From contig NZ_JAKSYM010000057.1 in NCBI RefSeq assembly GCF_022829545.1, forward strand, positions 1-36,361: a DNA stretch of 36,361 bases, read 5' to 3'. The stretch comes from Methylobacterium sp. J-030. GTDB taxonomy: Bacteria > Pseudomonadota > Alphaproteobacteria > Rhizobiales > Beijerinckiaceae. Positions 16,024 through 24,516 of this stretch are shown here, piece after piece; within the stretch, counting starts at the first letter, position 1, and each line of letters starts with the position of its first letter. The position numbers were made by a program, and so were the translations under genes. The notes under the pieces are model-generated. The model was not told the origin of the DNA and made no database searches. It was given only the letters and a program-made list of their open reading frames with translations.

Positions 16024-16827
16024 ATGACGAGCGGCATCACCGAGCTTCGGGGGAAGCGTTACGATCTCGACCTGCCCTCGATGCGCGACCGGGTCTCGCC
16101 CGAGGAGTGGGAGGCGCGGGTCAACCTCGCGGCCTGCTACCGGCTGGTCGCCCTCTGGGACATGACCGACATGATCGCGAACCACATCTCGGTTCGCGTC
16201 CCCGGCGAGCCGGAACATTTTCTGATCAACGCCTACGGGCTGCTCTACGAGGAGATCGCGGCCTCGAACCTGGTCAAGATCGATTTCGACGGCAACATCG
16301 TCGACAAGCCCGACTTCGACTACGGCGTGAACCGCGCCGGCTTCGTGATCCACAGCGCGGTCCACCGGGCCCGGCACGAGGTCGATTGCGTGATTCACAC
16401 GCACACGCCGTCCGGCATGGCGATCTCCGCCATGAAGTGCGGCCTGCTGCCGATGACCCAGACGGCAATGCGCTTCTCGACGGTCGCCTACCACGATTAC
16501 GAGGGGGTGGCGGTCGATCTCGACGAGCAGAAGCGCCTCGTGGATGATCTCGGCGACGCCGACCTGATGATCCTGCGCAACCACGGCCTGCTGGTGGTCG
16601 GGCCGACCGTGCCCCAGGCCTTCAGCAACATCTATCGTGCGGAACTCGCCTGCAAGGCGCAGCTCATGGCGATGGCGGCGAGCACCGACCTCGTCCTGCC
16701 GTCCGACGAGATCATCGCCAAGACCAACCACCTCTACCGGCCGGAGGTGCGCCGCCCGTTCGGCGTGCTCGAATGGCCCGCGCTCCTGCGCAAGCTCGAC
16801 CGGATCGATCCGACCTACCGGGATTGA
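16024..16827 (+). CDS. Class II aldolase/adducin family protein
   Basis: A 267-residue cytosolic protein of the class II aldolase/adducin family, whose enzymes use a Zn2+ held by three histidines for retro-aldol or decarboxylation reactions. Two metal-ligand histidines are His125 and His127 in VIHTHTPSG, and the third is His187 in LRNHGLLVVG. The catalytic Glu of fuculose-1-phosphate aldolase, four residues before a conserved His in the preceding helix, is Gly106 here (NRAGFVIHSAVH). That change is common in the broad adducin-like subgroup, so true aldolase activity is doubtful. ATG 16024 has GGGAGG upstream. It lies five bases before the MmgE/PrpD gene in the plus arm, suggesting the two act in one pathway. 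Confidence 0.88.
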   Translation: MTSGITELRGKRYDLDLPSMRDRVSPEEWEARVNLAACYRLVALWDMTDMIANHISVRVPGEPEHFLINAYGLLYEEIAASNLVKIDFDGNIVDKPDFDYGVNRAGFVIHSAVHRARHEVDCVIHTHTPSGMAISAMKCGLLPMTQTAMRFSTVAYHDYEGVAVDLDEQKRLVDDLGDADLMILRNHGLLVVGPTVPQAFSNIYRAELACKAQLMAMAASTDLVLPSDEIIAKTNHLYRPEVRRPFGVLEWPALLRKLDRIDPTYRD

Positions 16828-16832
16828 CCGCC

Positions 16833-18212
16833 ATGGCCACGGCGCATCCGGGCACGGTGATCGAGGCGCTGGCGGATTACGCGGCCTCCGAGGGCGAGCG
16901 ATCGCTGCCGGAGGACGTGCTGCACCACGCCAAGCGCGCCTTGATCGACTGGTTCGCCGCGCTCCTGCCGGGGGCGGACCTTCCGCCCGCGACGCTGCTC
17001 GCTGCGGCGCTCGCCGACGAGTTCGGGTCGGACGGCGGCGCCGTGGTGTACGGCACCGGCCGCCGGGCTCCCTTGCGCACGGCGGCGCTGATCAACGCCA
17101 CCGCCTCGCACAGCATCGAGTTCGACGACATCTTTCGCGATGCGATCTACCATCCGGGCTGCCCGGTGATCGGCGCGGCGCTCGCGGTCGCGCAGACCCT
17201 CGGCGCCGACGGCGCGGCGCTCCTGCGCGCCATCGTGATCGGCTACGAGGTCTCGACGCGCATCGGCGTGGCGGTGCAGCCCTCGCACTACCGCTACTGG
17301 CACACGACCGGCACGATCGGGACCTTCGGGGCGGCGGCCGCGACCGCTTCCCTGCTCGGCCTCGATGCCGGGCGCTTCGCCCACGCGCTCGCCACCGCCG
17401 CCACGATGGCGGCCGGGCTCCAGCAGGCCTTCCGCTCGGATGCCATGTCGAAGCCGCTCCATGCCGGGCACGCCGCGGAGGCCGGCGCCCTCGCGGCGCT
17501 CGCGGCCGGGCGCGGCGTCACCGGCGCCCTCGACGTGCTGGAGGGTGACGCCGGCTTCGGGGCCGCGATGAGCCGGGGCGCCGAGTGGGCACACGCCGTC
17601 GCGGATCTCGGGCGCCGCTACAACATCTGCGCCATGACGTTCAAGAACCACGGCTGCTGCGGCCACGCCTTCGCGGCCATCGACGCCGCCCTGGCGCTCC
17701 GGCCGGATCTCGACCTCGACGCCATCGAGGCCATCACCATCGGCACCTACCGGACGGCCCTCGACGTCACCGACCGGCGCGCGGTCGCCACGCCGTTCGA
17801 GGGACGGTTCTCGACGCCCTTCACGGTGGCGAGCGCCCTCGTGCACGGCAGCGTGCGGCTCGACGCGGTCGCGCCGGAGCGCCTCGCCGATCCGCAGGTC
17901 CAGGCGCTGATGCGCCGCGTGACCATGGTGGTCGATCCGGAATGCGAGGCCGCCTTCCCGGCCAGGCGCTCGGCCGTGGTGACCATCACCCTGACCGATG
18001 GGCGGAGCCTCACGCAGCGTCAGCCGACCCGCAAGGGCGACCCGGACGCGCCGCTCACCGACGACGAGCTGGCCGACAAGTTCCGCGAACTCGCAAGCCC
18101 CGCCGTGGGGGACGCGGCGGCGCGCGATCTCCTCACGACCCTGCGCACCCTCGACACGGCTTCGGCCGGGGCGGTGGCCCGGCTCGGGCTCGGACCGCCG
18201 GGGCCGGACTAG
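16833..18212 (+). CDS. MmgE/PrpD family protein (cytosolic paralogue)
   Basis: A 459-residue MmgE/PrpD protein without signal peptide. The family's dehydratases, decarboxylases and epimerases act on di- and tricarboxylates such as 2-methylcitrate, cis-aconitate or iminodisuccinate. Visible landmarks are ASHSIEFDDIF (~89-99), YHPGCPVIGAALAVAQ (~106-121), TGTIGTFGAAAATASLLGLD, and the Lys/His segment TFKNHGCCGHAFAAIDAAL in the second half. The start at ATG 16833 lies five bases after the preceding stop, so coupling is likely. It is a distant paralogue of the Tat-exported protein in the opposite arm. Having one periplasmic and one cytosolic member of the same family in one locus is unusual. The exact reaction is not predictable from sequence. 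Confidence 0.9.
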   Translation: MATAHPGTVIEALADYAASEGERSLPEDVLHHAKRALIDWFAALLPGADLPPATLLAAALADEFGSDGGAVVYGTGRRAPLRTAALINATASHSIEFDDIFRDAIYHPGCPVIGAALAVAQTLGADGAALLRAIVIGYEVSTRIGVAVQPSHYRYWHTTGTIGTFGAAAATASLLGLDAGRFAHALATAATMAAGLQQAFRSDAMSKPLHAGHAAEAGALAALAAGRGVTGALDVLEGDAGFGAAMSRGAEWAHAVADLGRRYNICAMTFKNHGCCGHAFAAIDAALALRPDLDLDAIEAITIGTYRTALDVTDRRAVATPFEGRFSTPFTVASALVHGSVRLDAVAPERLADPQVQALMRRVTMVVDPECEAAFPARRSAVVTITLTDGRSLTQRQPTRKGDPDAPLTDDELADKFRELASPAVGDAAARDLLTTLRTLDTASAGAVARLGLGPPGPD

Positions 18213-18280
18213 CGTCCGGGCCGCAAGACCACTCCGCCAGAGCCGCGAGACCGGCCGGCGGCCTCCAGGGAGGAGAGCGC

Positions 18281-19618
18281 ATGGACACGCGGGCAATCCC
18301 CGCCGGCCTCGCCGTACAGGACGGCACGCGGTCGGACGGGGTGACGGATCTGGAGCGTGACACGATCCGCCGGATCAACCGGCGGTTCATGCCGATCCTC
18401 GTCGTCGCCTACATGGTCTCGTTCATCGACCGGGTGAATGTCGGCTTCGCGGCGCTGACGGCGAACCGCGAACTCGGCCTCTCGGCCACCGCCTACGGCT
18501 GGGGCGCAGGGATCTTCTTCCTCGGCTACTTCCTGTTCGAGTATCCGAGCAACGTGATGATGGGCCGGGTCGGCGCCCGGTTCTGGCTGTCCCGCATCAT
18601 GATCACCTGGGGCTTCATCTCGGCCGGGATGGCGCTCGTGACCGGGCCGGTCTCGTTCTGCATCGCCCGCTTCCTGCTCGGCGTCGCGGAGGCCGGGTTC
18701 TTCCCCGGCCTGCTCCTGTTCGCCGCGCTCTGGTATCCGAAGGCGTACCGCGCCCGCTGCATCGGCATCATGCTGGTCGGCATGGCGGTGTCGAGCCTCG
18801 TCGGCGCGCCGATCTCGGGGCTGCTGCTGGGGCTCGACGGGTGGCTCGGCCTGTCCGGCTGGCAGTGGATGTACATCCTCGAGGGGCTGCCGGCGGTGGT
18901 CCTCGGCGTGCTGCTGCTGTTCGTCCTGACCGATACGCCCGAGAAGGCCGAATGGCTCAGCCGCGCGCAGCGGGACTGGCTGCGGACGACGCTCGCGGCC
19001 GAGCCCACCCGGGCGCACGCCGCGCCGAACGTCTGGGCGACGATCCGCGATCCACGGGTGCTGTTCTACGCGCTGCTGTTCTTCAACGTCACGACGGCGA
19101 GCTACGGCCTGAGCCTGTGGCTGCCGCAGATCATCAAGGCCGCCGGCCTGACCAACGCCCAGACCGGCTTCGTGACCGCGATCCCCTACGCGTTCGGCAC
19201 GCTGGCGATGGTGCTGGGCGGCTGGTGGTCGGACCGGCACGCCGACCGGATCGTGCCGACCGCCGCCATGACCTTCCTGGTCGCCGCCGGCCTGACCGCC
19301 TCGGTCTGGCTCGCCCAGCCGCTCGCGCAGTTCGCCGCGATCTGCGTGGTGATGATCGGGATCTACGGGCTGAAAGGCCCGTCGCTCGCCCTCTACACGG
19401 AGAGCTTTCCGGGGCCGGCGGCGGCCGGCTCGATCGCCATGGTGACGGCGCTGGGCAACCTGTCGGGCTTCCTGCCGCCCTACCTCGTCGGCTGGATCAA
19501 GGATGCGACGGGGCAGTTCACCTACGGCCTCCTGTTCCTGGCCGTGGTCGCCTTCCTCGGGGGCGTGCAGGCCCTGCTCGCCCCCGCCTTCGAGCGCCGC
19601 ATGGCCGCGGCACGATGA
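18281..19618 (+). CDS. MFS transporter, anion:cation symporter (ACS) type
   Basis: A 445-residue inner-membrane carrier with about 12 hydrophobic segments. The N-terminal FIDRVNVGFAALTANRELGL (~47-66) and the following GIFFLGYFLFEYPSNVMMGRVGARFW are hallmarks of the anion:cation symporter family, which takes up tartrate, galactonate, phthalate, 4-hydroxyphenylacetate and similar organic anions with protons. RFLLGVAEAGFFPGLLLF is also typical. ATG 18281 is set by AGGGAGGAGAGCGC. It follows the MmgE/PrpD gene by 68 bases in the plus arm and is one of three different carriers there. It is most likely the importer of the locus substrate or an intermediate. Confidence 0.92.
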   Translation: MDTRAIPAGLAVQDGTRSDGVTDLERDTIRRINRRFMPILVVAYMVSFIDRVNVGFAALTANRELGLSATAYGWGAGIFFLGYFLFEYPSNVMMGRVGARFWLSRIMITWGFISAGMALVTGPVSFCIARFLLGVAEAGFFPGLLLFAALWYPKAYRARCIGIMLVGMAVSSLVGAPISGLLLGLDGWLGLSGWQWMYILEGLPAVVLGVLLLFVLTDTPEKAEWLSRAQRDWLRTTLAAEPTRAHAAPNVWATIRDPRVLFYALLFFNVTTASYGLSLWLPQIIKAAGLTNAQTGFVTAIPYAFGTLAMVLGGWWSDRHADRIVPTAAMTFLVAAGLTASVWLAQPLAQFAAICVVMIGIYGLKGPSLALYTESFPGPAAAGSIAMVTALGNLSGFLPPYLVGWIKDATGQFTYGLLFLAVVAFLGGVQALLAPAFERRMAAAR

Positions 19619-19632
19619 CGGAGGGACGCGCG

Positions 19633-20973
19633 ATGCTCGCAACCGACACCGCCCTCGGGGAGGCGCGCCCCGCCCTCCACCGCCGCGTCGCCTCGATCCT
19701 CGGCGGGTCGGTCGGCAACCTGATCGAGTGGTTCGATCTGCACATCTACACGGCGTTCTCGCTCTACTTCGCACCGCAATTCTTTCCCGGCGACTCGCCG
19801 AACGTGCAGCTCCTCAACGCGGCCGGGATTTTCGCCCTGGGCTTCCTGCTGCGGCCCCTGGGGAGCTGGATCTTCGGCATCTACGCCGACCGGCACGGGC
19901 GGCGCGCGGCGCTGAGCCTGTGCGTGACCCTGATGTGCGCGGGGTCCCTGATGATCGCGATCTGCCCGACCTACGCGCAGGCCGGGATCCTGGCGCCGGC
20001 TTTGCTGCTCCTCGCGCGCATGCTCCAGGGCCTGTCCCTCGGCGGCGAGTACGGGGCGAGTTCCGTCTACCTGACGGAGATCGCGGATCCGCGCCGCCGG
20101 GGTTTCTTCAGCAGCTTCAACTACGTGACGCTGATCTCGGGCCAATTGCTCGCGACTTTCCTGCTGGTGGTGATGCGGATCCTGCTCAGCACCGACCAGA
20201 TCGCCGGCTGGGGCTGGCGCATCCCCTTCGCCATCGGGGCGGCCTGCGCGGTGATCGGCTACGCCCTGCGCCGGAACATCGACGAGACCGACCAATTCAA
20301 GGCGCTCAAGCGGCGCGGCACTGCGGAGCGTCCGACCCTGCGCCTCCTGGCTGATCCGCGCGCGCTGGTGCTGGTCGCCGGCATGACGGTCGGCGGCACG
20401 GTCGCGTTCTTCACCTACACGGTCTACATGCACCGCTTCCTGTCGAATTCGGCGGGGCTGACGCGGGACCAGACGACGCTGGTCTCCTGCGTGACGCTGT
20501 TCGTGTTCGCCCTGCTGCAGCCGCTGCTCGGGGCGCTGTCGGACCGGATCGGGCGCAAGCCCCTGCTGCTGGCCTTCGGCGTGCTCGGGACGCTCGGCAC
20601 CGTGCCGCTGATGACCGCGATGACGCGCGTCCACGATGCGTGGTCGGCGCTCGTCCTCCTGATGATCGCGCTCGTCATCGTGTCCGGCTACACGTCGGTG
20701 AACTCGGTGGTGAAGGCGGAGCTGTTCCCGACCAGCGTGCGGGTGCTGGGCGTCGGCCTGCCCTACACCCTGGCGACCTCCCTGTTCGGCGGGAGCGCCG
20801 AGTATGTCGGCCTGTGGTTCAAGCATCTCGGCCACGAGAGCCTGTTCTTCTACTACGTGAGCGCCTGCATCGCCTGCACGTTCGTCACGACGCTGTTCCT
20901 CAAGGAGGGCGGCACCGCGAGCCTCGACCCGGAGCGGGTCGGGGGCGAGCCTGACCGTCGAGGCGTCCCGTGA
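19633..20973 (+). CDS. MFS transporter, metabolite:H+ symporter (MHS) type
   Basis: A 446-residue carrier resembling the alpha-ketoglutarate/citrate/proline permease family (KgtP, CitA, ProP). Marks are GNLIEWFDLHIYTAFSLYFA near the N-terminus, FGIYADRHGRRAAL in the loop after helix 2, GLSLGGEYGASSVYL, and a C-terminal half starting with SDRIGRKPLL. These proteins import carboxylates with protons. An ATG at 19615 overlaps the previous stop, but GGAGGGA at 19620-19626 fits ATG 19633 better, so I use that start. It is the second of three MFS genes in the plus arm. The membrane topology is complete, with no visible break. Confidence 0.92.
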   Translation: MLATDTALGEARPALHRRVASILGGSVGNLIEWFDLHIYTAFSLYFAPQFFPGDSPNVQLLNAAGIFALGFLLRPLGSWIFGIYADRHGRRAALSLCVTLMCAGSLMIAICPTYAQAGILAPALLLLARMLQGLSLGGEYGASSVYLTEIADPRRRGFFSSFNYVTLISGQLLATFLLVVMRILLSTDQIAGWGWRIPFAIGAACAVIGYALRRNIDETDQFKALKRRGTAERPTLRLLADPRALVLVAGMTVGGTVAFFTYTVYMHRFLSNSAGLTRDQTTLVSCVTLFVFALLQPLLGALSDRIGRKPLLLAFGVLGTLGTVPLMTAMTRVHDAWSALVLLMIALVIVSGYTSVNSVVKAELFPTSVRVLGVGLPYTLATSLFGGSAEYVGLWFKHLGHESLFFYYVSACIACTFVTTLFLKEGGTASLDPERVGGEPDRRGVP

Positions 20974-21020
20974 CCGGCGTTGCGCCGACAGCCGACCCAC
21001 CCCCCGATCGAGGATAGCCC

Positions 21021-21809
21021 ATGGCAGACCCCCAACTCATCGTGCAGCGGGACGGGCCGATCGGCTGGCTGATCTTCAGCAACGTCGCCAAGCACAACGC
21101 CATGACGTTCGAGATGTGGGGCGGCGTGCCCGAAGCGGTCGCCAGCCTCGCGGAGGATCCGGAGATCCGCATCCTCGCGCTGAAGGGCGCGGGCGAGAAG
21201 GCGTTCGTGTCCGGCGCCGACATCTCCGAGTTCGAGACGAAGCGCGGCTCCGGCGAGGCCCAGATGGCCTACAACGCCGCCGCGGACGCCGCGACCGCGA
21301 TCATCCAGACCTGCCCCAAGCCGACGCTCGCCATGGTGCGCGGCTACTGCATCGGCGGCGGCCTCGCCCTGGCGCTGGCCTGTGACCTGCGCTTCGCCGC
21401 CGAGGACACGCGCTTCGCCATTCCCGCGGCCAAGCTCGGCCTGGGCTACCGCTACGCCGGCATGCGCCGCCTCGTCGACGTGGTCGGCCCCTCGCGCGCC
21501 AAGGACATCTTCTACTCGGCGCGCCAATTCGACACCGCCGAGGCGCTCGGCATGGGGCTGATCAACCGGGTGGTGCCCAGGGAGGCGCTGGAGGAGGAGG
21601 TCCGCGCCTATGGCGCGCGCGTCGCCGCCAACGCGCCGCTGACGATCGCGGCCGCCAAGCTCGCCATCGACGCGGCCACCACCGAGCCGGGCCCGGACGC
21701 GCTTGCCGCCGTCGACCGAGCGATCAAGGCCTGCTTCGCCAGCGAGGATTACCGGGAGGGCCCGATCGCCTTCCGCGAGAAGCGGCCGCCGAACTTCAAG
21801 GGCCGCTGA
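21021..21809 (+). CDS. Enoyl-CoA hydratase/isomerase (crotonase) family protein lacking both catalytic glutamates
   Basis: A 262-residue crotonase-fold protein. Oxyanion-hole elements are present: GAGEKAFVSGADISEF (~56-71) and the GGG at 112-114. The two glutamates that drive water addition in classical enoyl-CoA hydratase (Glu144 and Glu164 in rat numbering) correspond by alignment to Ala116 (IGGGLALALACD) and Ala136 (FAIPAAKLG). The 20-residue spacing between them is kept. It is therefore probably not a standard hydratase but another crotonase chemistry (isomerase, hydrolase, decarboxylase or C-C lyase), or it uses other residues. GAGGATAGCCC precedes ATG 21021. It sits directly before the CoA-transferase gene, so its substrate is probably the CoA ester made there. 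Confidence 0.9.
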   Translation: MADPQLIVQRDGPIGWLIFSNVAKHNAMTFEMWGGVPEAVASLAEDPEIRILALKGAGEKAFVSGADISEFETKRGSGEAQMAYNAAADAATAIIQTCPKPTLAMVRGYCIGGGLALALACDLRFAAEDTRFAIPAAKLGLGYRYAGMRRLVDVVGPSRAKDIFYSARQFDTAEALGMGLINRVVPREALEEEVRAYGARVAANAPLTIAAAKLAIDAATTEPGPDALAAVDRAIKACFASEDYREGPIAFREKRPPNFKGR

Positions 21810-21852
21810 GCGGCGCCCGACCTACCACGTCACGCGAAACCGGGAGACGCCC

Positions 21853-23025
21853 ATGCCCTCTGCCACCGCGCTGAGCCGCTTCACGGTGCTGGATCTCACC
21901 CGTGTCCGCTCGGGCCCCACGGCCGTGCGCCAGCTCGCCGACTGGGGCGCTGACGTCATCAAGATCGAGCCCCCCGGGGGCGACCGGATCGGCGGCAACC
22001 GCGACGGGTCGGACTTCCAGAACCTGCACCGGAACAAGCGCAGCCTCACCCTCGACCTGAAGCAGCCCGAGGGCGTCGCCGTGCTGAAGCGGCTCGCGCG
22101 GTCAGCCGACGTGCTCGTCGAGAACTTCCGACCCGACGTGAAGGACCGCCTCGGCATCGGCTACGCGGCGCTGGCGGCGGAGAGCCCCCGGCTCGTCTAC
22201 GCCAGCATCTCCGGCTACGGGCAGGACGGCCCCTACCGCATGCGCCCCGGCCTCGACCAGATCGCGCAGGGGATGGGCGGGCTGATGTCGATCACCGGCG
22301 AGGCCGGTGGGGGGCCGGTACGGGCCGGCATCGCGGTCGCCGATTCGAGCGCCGGCCTGTACTGCGCCCTCGGCATCCTGACGGCGCTCCTGGAGCGGGA
22401 ACAGTCGGGCCAGGGGCAGTGGGTCCAGACCTCGCTCCTGCAGGCGCAGATCGCCCTGCTCGACTTCCAGGCGGCGCGCTGGACCATGGACCGCGAGGTC
22501 CCGCCGCAGATCGGCAACCACCATCCGACCGCGAGCCCGATGGGCGCGTTCCCGACCGCGGACGGGCACGTCAACATCGCGCCGATCGGCGAGGCCATGT
22601 GGCGGCGCCTGTGCGGCGTGCTGGGCCATCCCGAATGGGCCGAGGATCCGCGCTTCGCCGACCAGCCGGCGCGCAGCCGCAACCGCCACGATCTCGCGGA
22701 GGCGATCACCGCGGTGACGCGCACGCGCACGGCCGCCCACTGGGTCGAGGCCCTGAACGCCGCCGAGATCGCCTGCGGGCCGGTCTACACGATGGATCAG
22801 GTCTTCTCCGACCCGCAGGTGCAGCATCTCGGCATGGCCGAGACGGTGGAGCACCCGCGCCTCGGGCCCATCGGTCTGGTCGCCCAGCCGATCCGGATGT
22901 CCCGGTCGGAAGGCTCGGTGCGGACAGCGGCGCCCGATCTCGGTGCGCAGAGCGCGGCGATCCTGAACGCCTTCGGCTTCGACGCGCAGGCGGTGGCGGA
23001 CCTGCGGGCGAAGCGCGTGATCTGA
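21853..23025 (+). CDS. Class III CoA-transferase (CaiB/BaiF family)
   Basis: A 390-residue family III CoA-transferase, moving CoA between carboxylic acids through a covalent aspartyl intermediate. Diagnostic segments are VLDLTRVRSGPTAVRQLADWGADVIKIE (~12-39, shown in part as RQLADWGADVIKIEPPGGD), NKRSLTLDL (~61-69), VLVENFRPDVKDRLG and ISGYGQDGPY. Asp164 in AVADSSAG lies where the catalytic aspartate of formyl-CoA transferase is expected (residue 169 there). It follows the crotonase-type gene by 43 bases. CGGGAGACGCCC sets ATG 21853. In this locus it probably activates the imported or generated acid as a CoA ester, using another acyl-CoA such as succinyl-CoA; donor and acceptor are not visible. 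Confidence 0.92.
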   Translation: MPSATALSRFTVLDLTRVRSGPTAVRQLADWGADVIKIEPPGGDRIGGNRDGSDFQNLHRNKRSLTLDLKQPEGVAVLKRLARSADVLVENFRPDVKDRLGIGYAALAAESPRLVYASISGYGQDGPYRMRPGLDQIAQGMGGLMSITGEAGGGPVRAGIAVADSSAGLYCALGILTALLEREQSGQGQWVQTSLLQAQIALLDFQAARWTMDREVPPQIGNHHPTASPMGAFPTADGHVNIAPIGEAMWRRLCGVLGHPEWAEDPRFADQPARSRNRHDLAEAITAVTRTRTAAHWVEALNAAEIACGPVYTMDQVFSDPQVQHLGMAETVEHPRLGPIGLVAQPIRMSRSEGSVRTAAPDLGAQSAAILNAFGFDAQAVADLRAKRVI

Positions 23026-23094
23026 AGACCGGCCAGCCCGGCCCCGAGACCGGGCGGCCCTGAGGGAGGACAGCATGTCGGATCGGAGACGCCC

Positions 23095-24399
23095 ATGGAC
23101 CACGTGAGCCTCGCCGCGGTCCCGGACCGCGCCGCCGCCGGACGGGTCACGTCCAGCACCCGGATCTTCTGGATCACCTGGGCGGGCTGGATGCTCGATG
23201 GCTTCGACTCGGCCATCTACATCTTCGTGCTGGTGCCCGCGGTGTCCGAACTGCTCGCGGCCGGCGGCATCGAGCCCGCCCGCGGCACGATCGCGCTCTA
23301 CGGCGGCTATTTCTTCTCGATCTTCATGCTCGGCTGGGCCTGCTCGATGTTCTGGGGCTGGCTCGCCGACCGGATCGGGCGCGTGACCGTGATGTGCCTG
23401 ACGATCCTCGTCTACTCGGTGTTCACCGGGCTCTGCGGCCTCGCGGGCGGGCTCGCCTCCTTCGCGGTGTTCCGGTTCTGCGCGGGGTTCGGCGTCGGCG
23501 GCGAGTGGGCGGCCGGCACGCCGCTGCTGCACGAATCAGTGAGCGAACATCAGCGCGTGCGGCTCGCGGGCTGGCTCCACACCGCCACCCCGACCGGCCT
23601 GTTGCTGGGCGCGGCGGCCTCGTTCCTCGCCCCGGTGATCGGCTGGCGGGGCATGTTCCTGCTCGGCGTGCTGCCGGCCCTCCTCGTGGTAGCGATCCGC
23701 GCCACCGTGAAGGAGCCGCTGCGGGCGCAGCAGGCGCGCACCGAGCCGGGGGCCGATCAGCCGAGCCTCGCCGACATGTTCGTGGGCTCGCAGGCCCGCG
23801 CCACCTGGGCGGCCGGGCTGATGATGTCGTGCATCATCCTGGGCCTGTGGTCCTCGACCTACTGGGCGCCGACCCTGGTGATCAGCAAGCTCGTGGCCAC
23901 GGGCTCGACGCCGGCCGCGGCGCAGAAGGTGGCGGCGATCAGCGGGATCATCACCAATATCGGCACGCTGATCGGCTGCCTCGCGATGCCGTTCATCGCG
24001 ACGTGGTTCGGCAGCCGTCGCCGGACGGCGACAGTCTTCTTCCTGGGCGCCTTCACCATCAACCTCGTCGCCTATCTCGGCGCCGCCGTCTGGCTGGACA
24101 GCGTGACGCTGTTCATTGCGCTGCTGCCGCTCGTCGGCTTCTTCACCAACGCGGTGTTCGCCCTCTACACGATCTGGCTGCCCGAGCTGTTCCCGACGCG
24201 CCGCCGGGCGTTCGGATCCGGCTTCGCCTTCAGCTTCGGGCGAATCCTCGGCGCGCTGGGTCCGACGATCGTGGGCGGCCTCGTGGTGGTGACGGGATCG
24301 TACCCGGAGGCCCTGGCGATCATCTCGCTGATCTACCTCCTCGGCCTGCCGACGATCTGGCTCGCCCCCGAGACGGCCGGCCGGGCGCTCCCGGCCTGA
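23095..24399 (+). CDS. MFS transporter, carboxylate (sialate/aromatic acid:H+ symporter) type
   Basis: A 434-residue inner-membrane carrier. WAGWMLDGFDSAIYIFVL (~28-45), WGWLADRIGRVTVMCLT after helix 2 and GFGVGGEWAAGTPLL (~134-148) match the SHS/AAHS branches that carry lactate, sialate or aromatic acids with protons. LPELFPTRRRAFGSGFAFSFGR near the C-terminus is typical. CGGAGACGCCC precedes ATG 23095. A stronger ribosome site 20 bases upstream instead serves a 10-residue frame (23075-23107) that overlaps this start. It is the last gene of the plus arm and the third carrier, each from a different MFS family. Confidence 0.9.
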   Translation: MDHVSLAAVPDRAAAGRVTSSTRIFWITWAGWMLDGFDSAIYIFVLVPAVSELLAAGGIEPARGTIALYGGYFFSIFMLGWACSMFWGWLADRIGRVTVMCLTILVYSVFTGLCGLAGGLASFAVFRFCAGFGVGGEWAAGTPLLHESVSEHQRVRLAGWLHTATPTGLLLGAAASFLAPVIGWRGMFLLGVLPALLVVAIRATVKEPLRAQQARTEPGADQPSLADMFVGSQARATWAAGLMMSCIILGLWSSTYWAPTLVISKLVATGSTPAAAQKVAAISGIITNIGTLIGCLAMPFIATWFGSRRRTATVFFLGAFTINLVAYLGAAVWLDSVTLFIALLPLVGFFTNAVFALYTIWLPELFPTRRRAFGSGFAFSFGRILGALGPTIVGGLVVVTGSYPEALAIISLIYLLGLPTIWLAPETAGRALPA

Positions 24400-24490
24400 G
24401 ACGGGGCGGCTCGGCGAGCCGGAGGCTCCCGCCGGTTCGGCCGGACCACGGCGCGTGCCCCGTGCCGGTCCGCGGCCGAAGAGGAAACGC

Positions 24491-24507
24491 CCTGCCGGGG
24501 CGGCAGG
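24491..24507 (-). terminator. Terminator-like hairpin after the 62-residue membrane protein
   Basis: CCTGCCG and CGGCAGG pair around the loop CCC. On the minus strand this is followed by GCGTTTCC, nine bases beyond the stop of the gene ending at 24517. It may serve the convergent carboxylate operon as well. Confidence 0.5.
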
Positions 24508-24516
24508 ATTGACCGT

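Noticed and set aside
16815..18296. 493-codon minus-strand open frame
   Set aside because: Shadow of the cytosolic MmgE/PrpD gene; Arg/Gly/His-rich with no family resemblance.
19522..21000. 492-codon minus-strand open frame
   Set aside because: Shadow of the MHS-type carrier gene; rich in Arg, His and Gln with no hydrophobic core.
22102..23532. 476-codon minus-strand open frame
   Set aside because: Antisense to the CoA-transferase and third carrier genes, both strongly supported by motifs.
24407..24421. 6-bp hairpin (CGGCTC/GAGCCG) just after the third carrier
   Set aside because: Short and without a T-run. In DNA this GC-rich such hairpins are expected by chance, so it was not called as the operon terminator.
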